In this document: one piece after another, positions 1 through 6,072 of the stretch | Position numbering within the stretch: position 1 is the stretch's first letter | Layout of the letters: each line of letters opens with the position of its first letter | From: SIAJ01 sp036266155 | Lineage (GTDB): Bacteria; Planctomycetota; Planctomycetia; Gemmatales; Gemmataceae | Reading direction: 5' to 3' | Length of the DNA: 9,295 nucleotides | Assembly: GCA_036266155.1 (NCBI GenBank) | Contig: DATANR010000300.1 | Location: 1-9,295 of the forward strand | Position numbers and translations under genes: made by a program | Notes under the pieces: model-generated | The model's input: the letters and a program-made list of their open reading frames with translations, nothing else | Database searches by the model: none | What the model was told of the DNA's origin: nothing

Positions 1-73
1 GGTAGGACTCGACGAGGGCCCAGTACGAATGGGTCTTGCCCGACTTGCGGCGTTCGCATCGACGCAGGAACAT
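1..73 (-). CDS. Transposase N-terminus (IS1634/IS4-like), cut by window edge
   Basis: Read on the minus strand from an ATG at 73-71, the sequence gives 24 residues starting MFLRRCERRKSGKTHSYWAL and continuing VESY to the window edge. This start, with a basic K-x-GK-x-H-x-YW stretch and then an L-V-E-S segment, matches the beginning of IS1634/IS4-type DDE transposases as I know them; the catalytic residues would lie outside the window. No strong ribosome binding site precedes the ATG, but family members start at this methionine. The upstream terminal repeat of the element should lie within 74-527, though I could not delimit it. With so few residues, whether the gene is intact cannot be judged and the family assignment is moderate. 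Confidence 0.6.
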   Translation of the reverse strand, partial: MFLRRCERRKSGKTHSYWALVESY

Positions 74-527
74 GCGTGGACTTCACGATCCCAGAACAGG
101 CGACGCGAGAGGATCGCAAATGCGACATGGTCAAAGCAAGAGGGTAGGTCTTCACTACACGACCTCCGACGACCACGCGCTCGAAAAATCCCGAAGCGTT
201 GACTCACCGGAGGGCCGAAAAAAGTGCAAAAAAGAGCGCAGTAGCGTAACTTGGGCTAGCGCGATCACGCACCGGATGGCCGTGGCAGTCCGAAGTGTTC
301 ATACGAACGTTGCCGGACACGGATCAACGTGCATCAAGCGTGCCGCGCAATTAATTCTGAACGCCGATGAGAGGCCCTGCGGCATTGCGGCGATTCGCCG
401 CGGTTGACCCTGAAAACGGGGACTCCGAACGAGCAACTCTCTGCGCACGGAAGTCCAAAACCCATCTCATACAGCCGGCTACTATACATTCAGGCGACGT
501 CGAGATCTGTGGAAGGAAGAGGCCGTT
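74..527. other. Gene-free stretch, probably holding the insertion-sequence end
   Basis: I see no convincing gene here on either strand; the open frames have low-complexity, arginine-rich translations unlike real proteins. The stretch should contain the upstream end of the transposase element on its left and the control region of the small gene at 528 on its right. Visible details are A-runs around 218-236, a 6-bp GC hairpin at 387-401 with a 3-base loop and no T-run, and a TATACA hexamer at 483-488 that could be a -10 box for the gene at 528 but has no good -35 partner. No terminal inverted repeat or target duplication could be recognised without the rest of the element. Confidence 0.45.
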
Positions 528-827
528 ATGAAGCGCTATCGTTACGTCATCCTGAGCAGCTATGGGGCGAGCTGGGACATCTCGCGCGAAATCAACAAGC
601 CTCTGGGCGGGCTGATGCAACTCCCGTGGTTTGGCGATTTGAAATACCAGGACCTGCAAGAGTTGCTCGACAGGGGATGGCAACCGGTCCGCGAGACGGG
701 CATGGGCGGCGCGAGCGCCACCGGCGGGGCAGCGGTCGCGTTTTCGCTCATCGTGCTGGAGAAGGACCGGCCGGAAACGACGGCCGGTGTTGCGCCGACG
801 GCCGAGGAACAGACTCGCGAGAAATAA
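528..827 (+). CDS. Small uncharacterised protein, 99 aa
   Basis: I do not recognise a precise family. The ATG at 528 follows a purine-rich ribosome binding site (AGGAAGAGG, about 511-521), which fixes this start and supports a real gene. The protein begins with a short beta-like segment (YRYVILSS, residues 4-11). It then has an L-Q-E-L-L-D-R-G-W segment (about 43-51), a glycine/alanine-rich turn (about 58-69) and a hydrophobic strand ending FSLIVLEKD (about 72-80). A leucine-rich helix, then GW, then a final strand recalls small DUF4177-like proteins, but that is only a resemblance. The tail after residue 80 looks disordered. There is no signal peptide or membrane segment. The gene converges on the minus-strand gene at 840-1121, with 12 bases between the stop codons. 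Confidence 0.72.
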   Translation: MKRYRYVILSSYGASWDISREINKPLGGLMQLPWFGDLKYQDLQELLDRGWQPVRETGMGGASATGGAAVAFSLIVLEKDRPETTAGVAPTAEEQTREK

Positions 828-839
828 TTGGCCTCTTGT

Positions 840-1121
840 TCAGCCAAACCGCCGATCAATCTCGCTCGCGATGGCATCGTTGGCGAATACGACGAGCTTG
901 GCGATATCGTCTTCGCTGATGTCGCGGCCGGGGCGGGCGAGCACGCTCGCAACTTGGCGGATATGGTCCGCGAGATAGGTCCGCGTCAGCATCTTGAGCG
1001 TCGGTTCCGGGTAGGGAAGCTTCAACGTCCATTCTTCGACGCGCTTGGCGAGTTCCGGGCCGAATTGCTTGCGCAGTCGGGCAATCTCGTCGTCGGACAG
1101 CGTTGTTCGTTGCTGGCCCAT
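840..1121 (-). CDS. Small helical uncharacterised protein, 93 aa
   Basis: Family not recognised. The ATG at 1121-1119 is preceded on the minus strand by AAGGAG with about 9 bases of spacing, a near-ideal ribosome binding site, which makes the gene credible despite its size. The protein looks all-helical and charged. A helix-forming start (LSDDEIARLRKQFG, residues 8-21) is followed by a segment containing LPYPEPTLKMLTRTYL (about 35-50), then another DDIAKL helix (about 71-76) and an acidic/basic C-terminus ending EIDRRFG. There is no signal peptide, membrane segment, cysteine cluster or catalytic motif. It may be a cytosolic regulatory or structural protein, but nothing in the sequence says which. 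Confidence 0.72.
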   Translation of the reverse strand: MGQQRTTLSDDEIARLRKQFGPELAKRVEEWTLKLPYPEPTLKMLTRTYLADHIRQVASVLARPGRDISEDDIAKLVVFANDAIASEIDRRFG

Positions 1122-1222
1122 AAGAATACGCTCCTTGCCAATCGGCCGCGGACGTTAACGGCGATCAGGTATCTCAAAGGATAGTCAGCTGAGTAACCGA
1201 TTCCCCTCCGCCGGTCGGATGC

Positions 1223-1228
1223 TAAAAT
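1223..1228 (+). promoter_or_regulatory. Possible -10 box for the tRNA gene
   Basis: TAAAAT lies 10 bases before the first base of the tRNA and matches the bacterial -10 consensus at 5 of 6 positions. A start about 7 bases downstream would leave only a few leader nucleotides before the mature 5' end. No good -35 box is visible about 17 bases upstream (the sequence there is TTCCCC), so the call is tentative. Confidence 0.35.
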
Positions 1229-1238
1229 ACGTCCTCGC

Positions 1239-1310
1239 GGGGCTGAAGCTCAACGGTCGAGCAGGGTGCTCATAACGCCTTGGAAGTGGGTTCGACTCCC
1301 ACCGGCCCCA
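1239..1310 (+). tRNA. tRNA with CAU anticodon (tRNA-Met, or tRNA-Ile2)
   Basis: A full 72-nt cloverleaf can be drawn by eye. The acceptor stem GGGGCTG (1239-1245) pairs with CGGCCCC (1303-1309), with one T-G wobble. The D arm is GCTC/GAGC with a 7-nt loop. The anticodon stem is GGGTG/CGCCT around the loop CTCATAA, with anticodon CAT at 1271-1273. The variable loop has 5 nt, and the T arm is GTGGG/CCCAC around TTCGACT. A73 (1310) is the discriminator and is followed by CTC, so CCA is not encoded and must be added after 3' trimming. The G1-C72 pair argues against initiator tRNA-fMet, which usually has a mismatch there. CAU is used both by elongator tRNA-Met and by tRNA-Ile2 (lysidine-modified), and I cannot separate these by eye. 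The 3' half overlaps the end of the minus-strand gene at 1270-2166. Confidence 0.93.
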
Positions 1311-2166
1311 CTCCCCAGACACGCACACGTTCGCGCAATCCAACTGGCAATCGTTCGTTGACCCACTGCTGGAAATGAGCCGGCTCGTCGCGGCTCGTCG
1401 TGTGGCTGGCGACAATCAATTCATTTTGAAAGCGGTCCGCACGCTCGGCGAAGTCGTCGAGGTGCAAGTGGCCGAACGCGTGAATGCGGTCCTTCGAATG
1501 CTCGGGCCGGGCGAAGCTCATTTCAATGATGAGCACCTTGGCCGCGTACAGGGCCGGTTCGCCATCCACACCTGCCGGGCCGGTATCGCCGGTGTAGCAG
1601 ACGAGCGGCACTTCCACATCGTTGGTCATTGGCGTGCCCGATTCGCGAAGCCGTTTGAGTTCGTCGCTCGATAGGCCGACGTATTCTGGCTTAAGCTTGC
1701 GGCGCTGCTCCCAGACGACGTAGCCCTGACTGGGCACCGGATGAGCGGTTGGAAACGCCGTCACGAAGTGGTCGCGGGAAATGGTCACGCGATCGCCGGG
1801 CTTCACGCCGATCAATTCGCACGGCTGCTTACCGCGATCGAGCGCCTCCCAGGCCGTGAGCAGGTTTTGCACGTCGTTCAGAATCGCGGCGGGCACATGG
1901 ACCAGGGGCGGCGCGAGCTTCAACATGGCGCGGCGGCCGACGAGGCCGGGCAGCGCCATCAGGTGGTCGAGGTGGCCGTGCGTGAGGAACCAAGTGCCCG
2001 TCGGCGTGAAGTCCCAAGGAATGGCCCCGAGGTCGAAGCCCACTTTCAATTCCGGGACGCGCCAGACCGTCTGGATACCGGCACGCGACCAGCCTTCGAC
2101 CGTCAGGCCGGCGTGATGCAGCGCGTGGTAGGGTGCGTTCTCGATGCGTGGCGTGGCGTCGGACAT
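1270..2166 (-). CDS. Metallo-beta-lactamase-fold hydrolase, RNase Z-like
   Basis: The 298-residue protein has the motif series of the RNase Z (tRNase Z/ElaC) branch of the metallo-beta-lactamase fold: an FDLG strand (44-47), the zinc motif HGHLDH (63-68), H142 in a PTAHPVPSQGY context, a TGDT segment with D194, an HLHLDD motif (233-238) and the final histidine in ASHTTSR (H255). Its length is close to bacterial RNase Z (about 305). The family cuts tRNA precursors just after the discriminator base, so the role would be cytosolic tRNA 3' maturation. Two motifs are unusual: EMSF replaces the usual E-x-T-F, and HLHLDD replaces the usual HxH region. A related non-tRNA hydrolase is therefore possible. 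The ATG at 2166 was preferred to an in-frame TTG at 2190. TATACT (minus strand, 2180-2175) is so close that transcripts could be almost leaderless. The last 12 codons and the stop read antisense through the tRNA gene. Confidence 0.85.
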   Translation of the reverse strand: MSDATPRIENAPYHALHHAGLTVEGWSRAGIQTVWRVPELKVGFDLGAIPWDFTPTGTWFLTHGHLDHLMALPGLVGRRAMLKLAPPLVHVPAAILNDVQNLLTAWEALDRGKQPCELIGVKPGDRVTISRDHFVTAFPTAHPVPSQGYVVWEQRRKLKPEYVGLSSDELKRLRESGTPMTNDVEVPLVCYTGDTGPAGVDGEPALYAAKVLIIEMSFARPEHSKDRIHAFGHLHLDDFAERADRFQNELIVASHTTSRDEPAHFQQWVNERLPVGLRERVRVWGVGPVGVEPTSKAL

Positions 2167-2206
2167 GCGGTGGGAGTATATCAACCGCAATCACCTGGGG
2201 ATCGCG

Positions 2207-2701
2207 ATGCAACCGCTCGTCGGCATCATCATGGGTTCGAAATCCGACTGGGAGACACTGTCCCACGCGGCCGACACGCTCACGAAGCTTGGCGTGCCGC
2301 ACGAGGTGCGCGTCGTCTCCGCCCATCGGACGCCAGACCTGTTGTTCGAATATGCCGGGAGCGCCGAAGCACGCGGCCTGCAAGTCATCATCGCCGGCGC
2401 CGGCGGGGCGGCGCACTTGCCTGGCATGGCGGCCGCGAAGACCGCGCTGCCGGTGCTGGGCGTGCCGATCGAATCGGCGGTGCTGCGTGGGGTCGACTCA
2501 CTGCTTTCAATCGTGCAGATGCCGGCCGGCATCCCCGTCGGCACATTGGCGATCGGCAAAGCCGGCGCGATCAACGCGGCATTGTTGGCGACGACGATTT
2601 TGGGGAACAAGGACGCGAAGTATCGGACGGCGGTTCATGCGCATCGGGCGGCACAGACGGACGCGGTCTTGCTGGCGCCAGACCCCCGTAAAGACAAATG
2701 A
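2207..2701 (+). CDS. purE: N5-carboxyaminoimidazole ribonucleotide mutase PurE (class I)
   Basis: PurE converts N5-CAIR to CAIR in de novo purine synthesis, in the cytosol, usually as an octamer. The 164-residue protein shows all class I hallmarks: GSKSDW near the start (10-15), SAHRTP (38-43) whose histidine (H40) corresponds to the catalytic general acid, GAGGAAHLPGM (64-74), and a QMPAGIPVGTLAIG segment followed by GAINAAL (104-125). The length fits the family (about 160-180). The start at 2207 fits because homologues begin a few residues before the GxxMGSxSD strand; an ATG at 2144 would overlap the divergent gene. Only 40 bases separate it from the minus-strand gene at 2166, so their promoters must overlap. 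Its stop codon lies within an A-rich inverted-repeat arm. purK, the preceding pathway step, follows after an inserted gene, consistent with one transcription unit. Confidence 0.96.
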   Translation: MQPLVGIIMGSKSDWETLSHAADTLTKLGVPHEVRVVSAHRTPDLLFEYAGSAEARGLQVIIAGAGGAAHLPGMAAAKTALPVLGVPIESAVLRGVDSLLSIVQMPAGIPVGTLAIGKAGAINAALLATTILGNKDAKYRTAVHAHRAAQTDAVLLAPDPRKDK

Positions 2702-2728
2702 AAAATGCAAAATGCAAAATGCAAAAAA
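2697..2728. repeat. Left arm of inverted repeat around the S23-type gene (AAAATGC heptamers)
   Basis: This arm is built from three head-to-tail AAAATGC units followed by an A-run, and it contains the purE stop codon. Its reverse complement matches 3123-3154 at 30 of 32 positions (my count by eye; mismatches at 2702/3149 and 2715/3136). The two arms enclose about 394 bases holding the frameshifted four-helix-bundle gene. The A/T-richness contrasts sharply with the GC-rich neighbours and suggests inserted DNA. In RNA the arms could pair into a long stem. Confidence 0.9.
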
Positions 2729-2739
2729 AGGATGGTACC

Positions 2740-3115
2740 ATGTCCCAACAGAAGGAGAAGCCCATTGTCCCGATCACCGATCGGACTTTTGAATTCTCCA
2801 TAAGGATCGCGAAGTTGTACCGCGAGATCGGCAGAGACTCAGTGAACCGAGTTCTTGGGACGCAATTGCTCCGGTCACGCACGTCCGTCGGCGCAAACAT
2901 GGAAGAAGCACAAGCGGCGCAGAGCAAGCCGGACTTTGTGAGTAAAACCTCGATTGCTCTTAAGGAGGCGCGTGAGTCGCACTATTGGCTGCTTGCTCGC
3001 GGTGACGGATGCAAAATTGACCAATCGACTCACGCCCCTCGTTCAAGAGTCGCGTGAAATCCGCGACATCCTTGGCTCAATCTGTAGCAAGGCGCGGAAA
3101 AACCTGAGGTCCTGA
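2740..3115 (+). pseudogene. Four-helix-bundle protein (S23/IVP family), frameshifted
   Basis: The start is MSQQKEK at 2740, with AAGGAT about 6 bases upstream as ribosome binding site. Residues 16-84 match the S23/intervening-sequence protein family closely: F-E-F...RIAKLYRE, then QLLRSRTSVGANMEEAQAAQ (42-61), then DFVSKTSIALKEARESHYWL (65-84). After codon 84 (about 2992) this frame degenerates and stops at 3057. The +1 frame from 2993 instead continues as a family-like last helix (AVTDAKLTNRLTPLVQESRE, then IRDILGS) to a stop at 3113-3115. Joined, the two halves give about 125 residues, the usual family length. A 2-base deletion inside a lost WLRLL codon series explains this best; a sequencing error or one extra base is possible. 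Family members occur in 23S rRNA intervening sequences and as small stand-alone genes, and their biochemical role is poorly defined. It sits between purE and purK inside inverted repeats and looks like inserted cargo. Confidence 0.85.
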
Positions 3116-3122
3116 CTTCTTC

Positions 3123-3154
3123 TTTTTTGCATTTTTCATTTTGCATTTATCATT
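3123..3154. repeat. Right arm of inverted repeat around the S23-type gene
   Basis: This arm is the reverse complement of 2697-2728 at 30 of 32 positions and shows the same 7-nt periodicity (GCATTTT-type units on the plus strand). It ends exactly one base before the purK ATG, so purK has no conventional ribosome binding site, only an A/T-rich leader supplied by the arm. Confidence 0.9.
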
Positions 3155-4249
3155 ATGACTCTAGGCATCCTCGGCGGTGGACAACTTGCCCGCATGTTGG
3201 CTCTCGCCGGCCATCCGCTCGGCGTGTCGTTCCGCATTCTTGAGCCAGCATCCGAGTGCCCAGCGGCACCTATCGCTTACCATCTGCGTGGCGAGTACGA
3301 AGACTTCCAATCTCTCTATTCCTTCTGCCAGGGCCTCGATGCCGTAACTTACGAATTTGAAAATGTGCCGGTCGCGTCGGCCCGCTGGCTAAACGAGCGC
3401 GTCGCCGTCTATCCGACGCCCGATGCCCTCGAAGTCGGCCAGGATCGCATCGCCGAGAAGTCGTTCTTCCAGAAGCTCGGCGTGCCGGTCCCGGCGTTCG
3501 CGGCCGTCGACTCGCGTGCGGACCTCGATATCGCGATCGCGCGAATCGGCTTGCCGGCCGTGTTGAAGACAACTCGCTTCGGCTACGACGGCAAGGGGCA
3601 AGCGGTCCTGCGAACGAAGGACGACGTCGAATCGACATGGACCACGCTCGGCGGCCGGCCGCTGATTCTCGAGGGCTTTGTGCCGTTCGACCGCGAGCTG
3701 TCGATCCTCGCCGTGCGCGGCCGCACGGGTGAGTTGGCTTTCTACCCACTCGTGGAAAACGTCCACCGCGCTGGGATCCTGCGCGTCAGTACGTCGCCGG
3801 CGTCGAGTGCCACGCGCGAACTGCAGGTGAAGGCCGAGCGGATCGCGGCGAAGGCGCTGGAGGCACTTGGCTACGTCGGCGTGCTCGCGGTTGAGCTGTT
3901 CCAGGTCGGCGACGAGCTGCTCGTCAACGAGATGGCCCCGCGGGTCCACAACTCGGGCCACTGGACCATTGAGGGAGCGGAGACGAGCCAGTTCGAGAAC
4001 CACGTCCGTGCCGTGGCCGGCCTGCCACTCGGCTCGACGGCGGCCGTTGGGCAATCGGTGATGATCAACCTGATCGGCGGCTGGCCCAACCCGGCCGCGG
4101 TGCTCGCGATCCCTGGCGCCCACCTGCACCTCTACGGCAAACAGCCGCGACCGAACCGGAAGGTTGGGCATATCACCGTGCGTGCCGATTCGGACCAGGA
4201 ATTGCTCAAGCGAGTGCACCGCGTGCGAGGATTGATGCGTGAGGAATGA
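3155..4249 (+). CDS. purK: N5-carboxyaminoimidazole ribonucleotide synthase PurK
   Basis: PurK uses ATP and bicarbonate to carboxylate AIR to N5-CAIR, the step immediately before PurE. The 364-residue ATP-grasp protein shows the family signatures: GILGGGQLARM at the start (4-14), TYEFENVP (65-72), the ATP-binding KTTRFGYDGKGQ (138-149), the metal-binding NEMAPRVHNSGHWT (258-271) and GHIT near the C-terminus (338-341). Length is typical (about 355-390). The N-terminus is minimal: the first beta strand begins at residue 3, whereas many homologues have a few more residues. The ATG directly abuts the right inverted-repeat arm and no Shine-Dalgarno sequence is visible. Translation may be leader-independent or depend on the A/T-rich leader. 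With purE it forms a purine biosynthesis pair interrupted by the S23-type gene. Confidence 0.96.
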   Translation: MTLGILGGGQLARMLALAGHPLGVSFRILEPASECPAAPIAYHLRGEYEDFQSLYSFCQGLDAVTYEFENVPVASARWLNERVAVYPTPDALEVGQDRIAEKSFFQKLGVPVPAFAAVDSRADLDIAIARIGLPAVLKTTRFGYDGKGQAVLRTKDDVESTWTTLGGRPLILEGFVPFDRELSILAVRGRTGELAFYPLVENVHRAGILRVSTSPASSATRELQVKAERIAAKALEALGYVGVLAVELFQVGDELLVNEMAPRVHNSGHWTIEGAETSQFENHVRAVAGLPLGSTAAVGQSVMINLIGGWPNPAAVLAIPGAHLHLYGKQPRPNRKVGHITVRADSDQELLKRVHRVRGLMREE

Positions 4250-4289
4250 CTGGTGAAGCCCGTCACCCTCGGTAGGCACGCGGTTCCGA

Positions 4290-4319
4290 TTGACCTCCGC
4301 CGCCCCTCTATGCGATGAT
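4290..4319 (+). promoter_or_regulatory. Possible promoter before the glycosyltransferase gene
   Basis: TTGACC (4290-4295) resembles a -35 box at 5 of 6 positions. GATGAT (4314-4319) resembles a -10 box at 4 of 6, with an 18-base spacer. A start near 4326 would give a leader of about 20 bases containing the ribosome binding site. The match is moderate and unproven; transcription from the pur genes is also possible across the 96-base gap. Confidence 0.3.
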
Positions 4320-4345
4320 TCCCCCTCGACCGTCAGGGAGGACGT

Positions 4346-5935
4346 ATGCCGATGGATGAGCGGCCGCGCAGTTTCGTTGCCTGGATGCCTTACCTCTGGT
4401 CGCGCGTACTGTTTCCTTCGCCGCAGGCGACGCCGGTGGGTGTGCGCTTGCCGGCCCTGTTGCTGCTGATCGTCTTGCCGGCGCTGTTGCTCTATCCGAC
4501 GTTGTCGTTCCGCTTGCTCGAGCCCGACGAGGGTCGCTACGCGCAGATTCCACGCGAGATGCTCGCGCGCGGCGACTGGGTTGTGCCGCACCTTCAAGGG
4601 CAGCCATATCTCGACAAGCCGCCGCTGATGTACTGGCTCGTCATGCTCAGCTACAAGCTCTTCGGCGTATCCGAGGCGGCGGCCCGGCTCGTGCCGGCGC
4701 TGGCGGTGCATGCGACGATCCTGTGCCTCTATCTCATCGGTCGCCGGAGCTTGGGCGAGCGGTCCGCGTTCTGGGGGGCGCTATTCCTCACGGTCGCGCC
4801 GGGTTTCACAGGGATGGGCCGGCTGCTCATTCTCGACGGGCTGCTCACGTTGTGGGTGACGCTGACGCTGCTGGCGACGTTTGAAGCGATCCGCGGCGAC
4901 CGGTGGAAGACGGGTTGGTGGTATCTCGCCGCCGTGGCCGCGGGGCTCGGCGTGCTGACCAAGGGGCCGGTGCCGTTCTTGCTCGTGATCCCGCCGATCT
5001 GGTTGCATCGCCGGCTCACGGGCAACCGCGTGCCGATTCCGTTCAAACATCTGGCCAGTTTCGTCGGCGTGGCGGTGGCGGTCAATTTGCCGTGGTATGC
5101 GGCCATCTATTTGCACGAGCCGGTCTTCCTGCGGCACTTCTTCTGGGAACACAATGTGCTGCGCTTCGTGCAGCCGTTCGATCACTTGCAGCCGGTCTGG
5201 TTCTATGCGCCGATCCTGCTCGGCGGGCTGCTGCCGGGCACGATTCTACTGTATGCGCTCGCTCGCCATCTCGGCAGCGGCGACCCGGAGCGCATCGCGA
5301 TGCGGACGCCGGCGCTCGGCTTTTGGCTGCTCGCGGGGGTGTGGTGCGTGTTCTTCTTTTCGCTGTCGGGGAGCAAGTTGCCGACGTACGTGCTGCCGGC
5401 GTTCCCATGCCTGTGTCTGGCCGTCGGCGACTTCGTGGCGCGGACGCGCTGGAGCAACCTCTGGGTGACGCGGACGGGCGTCGGCACGATGGCGGCGGCG
5501 CTCGCGGTCGGTTTCTACGTGGCGATCCCCTGGTATGCCGAACGCCGTTCGCCAATGGGCAACCCCGACGTGGCCGCCCGACTAATGGCCGCCCGCGGCG
5601 AGACGATGTACTGCTTTCCGCGCAATGTCGACTCGGTGTCCTTCTACACCGATCGCGACGACCTCAAGAGTTGCCGGACACGCGTGTCACAGGAGTTGGT
5701 CGAAGAATTGATCCAGCGTGACCGGTCGGTGGTGTTGTTCACGCATCGGCACTCGTTGGATACGTTCAAGCAAGTTCTGCCGCCGCAGCTGAAGGTGACC
5801 GAGACATTGGCGGTCAAGCAACCGGGAAGCGGCGGCAAAATCCTCGACAACATGGTCGGCGACGGCGCCTGGGGGCTGTGCCACGTCGCAGTCGTCGAAC
5901 GTGTGCCAGTGCGCAAGGCGAGCCGGGAGCGTTAG
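4346..5935 (+). CDS. ArnT/PMT-family membrane glycosyltransferase (GT83-like)
   Basis: The 529-residue protein looks like an inner-membrane, polyprenyl-phosphate-sugar-dependent GT-C glycosyltransferase related to ArnT, which in its best-known form moves aminoarabinose onto lipid A. The first membrane helix (about 35-53) is followed by the hallmark loop LLEPDEGRYAQIPREMLARG (58-77), whose D-E pair (61-62) is the expected metal/catalytic site, and by YLDKPPLMYW (88-97). Repeated hydrophobic segments run to about residue 395. A conserved-looking segment near 250-290 (NLPWYAAIYLHEP, then FFWEHNVLRF) also fits the family. The C-terminal 130 or so residues are soluble. A strong GGGAGGA precedes the start; an in-frame ATG at 4352 has better spacing and may be the true start. 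The last codons (A-S-R-E-R-stop) lie inside a palindromic repeat arm. The sugar and acceptor cannot be inferred. Confidence 0.88.
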   Translation: MPMDERPRSFVAWMPYLWSRVLFPSPQATPVGVRLPALLLLIVLPALLLYPTLSFRLLEPDEGRYAQIPREMLARGDWVVPHLQGQPYLDKPPLMYWLVMLSYKLFGVSEAAARLVPALAVHATILCLYLIGRRSLGERSAFWGALFLTVAPGFTGMGRLLILDGLLTLWVTLTLLATFEAIRGDRWKTGWWYLAAVAAGLGVLTKGPVPFLLVIPPIWLHRRLTGNRVPIPFKHLASFVGVAVAVNLPWYAAIYLHEPVFLRHFFWEHNVLRFVQPFDHLQPVWFYAPILLGGLLPGTILLYALARHLGSGDPERIAMRTPALGFWLLAGVWCVFFFSLSGSKLPTYVLPAFPCLCLAVGDFVARTRWSNLWVTRTGVGTMAAALAVGFYVAIPWYAERRSPMGNPDVAARLMAARGETMYCFPRNVDSVSFYTDRDDLKSCRTRVSQELVEELIQRDRSVVLFTHRHSLDTFKQVLPPQLKVTETLAVKQPGSGGKILDNMVGDGAWGLCHVAVVERVPVRKASRER

Positions 5936-5991
5936 CGACCGGTGTCTTGGCCGGGTCAAAGTCCACCGGTCGCTAACGCTCCCGGCTCGCC
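5917..5991. repeat. 28-bp perfect inverted repeat with 19-nt loop
   Basis: Arms 5917-5944 and 5964-5991 are perfect reverse complements over 28 bases, separated by a 19-base loop. The core of the arm reads GAGCCGGGAGCGTTAGCGAC. The left arm contains the last five codons and the stop of the glycosyltransferase gene. In RNA it would form a very stable hairpin but no T-run follows, so it is not a classical intrinsic terminator. It could still end or protect transcripts. From general familiarity, not a search, closely similar GC-rich palindromes recur at gene ends in planctomycete genomes, so a REP-like dispersed repeat is likely. Confidence 0.9.
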
Positions 5992-6072
5992 CGGGAATAT
6001 TTTGACTTCGCGGGTCGCGCGCGTCGTGCGGGCGATGTTGCCTGTTCACCTGTCTTCTGACTACCCGTTGAC

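Noticed and set aside
387..401. GCGGCG/CGCCGC hairpin
   Set aside because: Six pairs with a 3-base loop occur often by chance in GC-rich DNA, and there is no T-run or context.
36..407. Plus-strand open frame of 123 codons
   Set aside because: Arginine- and serine-rich with no domain, no ribosome binding site, and it overlaps the transposase N-terminus on the other strand.
828..847. TTGGC/GCCAA hairpin between converging genes as terminator
   Set aside because: Only 5 pairs with a 10-base loop and no T-run.
1185..1415. Minus-strand open frame across the tRNA
   Set aside because: Its WGRWESNPLPRRYEHPARP segment is the familiar false protein produced by translating tRNA antisense sequence.
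2144..2206. Upstream in-frame ATG for purE
   Set aside because: It would overlap the divergent gene, and the extra residues are absent from the normal PurE start.
1741..2691. Long plus-strand frame of 316 codons opposite the RNase Z-like gene
   Set aside because: A shadow in GC-rich DNA; both the RNase Z-like gene and purE explain the same region with strong motifs.
2697..3154. Diversity-generating retroelement, because its Avd accessory protein is also a four-helix bundle of this family
   Set aside because: No reverse transcriptase, template repeat or variable repeat is present in the window.
3389..4711. Minus-strand frame of 440 codons opposite purK
   Set aside because: Arg/His/Gln-rich antisense translation of purK and of the glycosyltransferase start; no recognisable motif.
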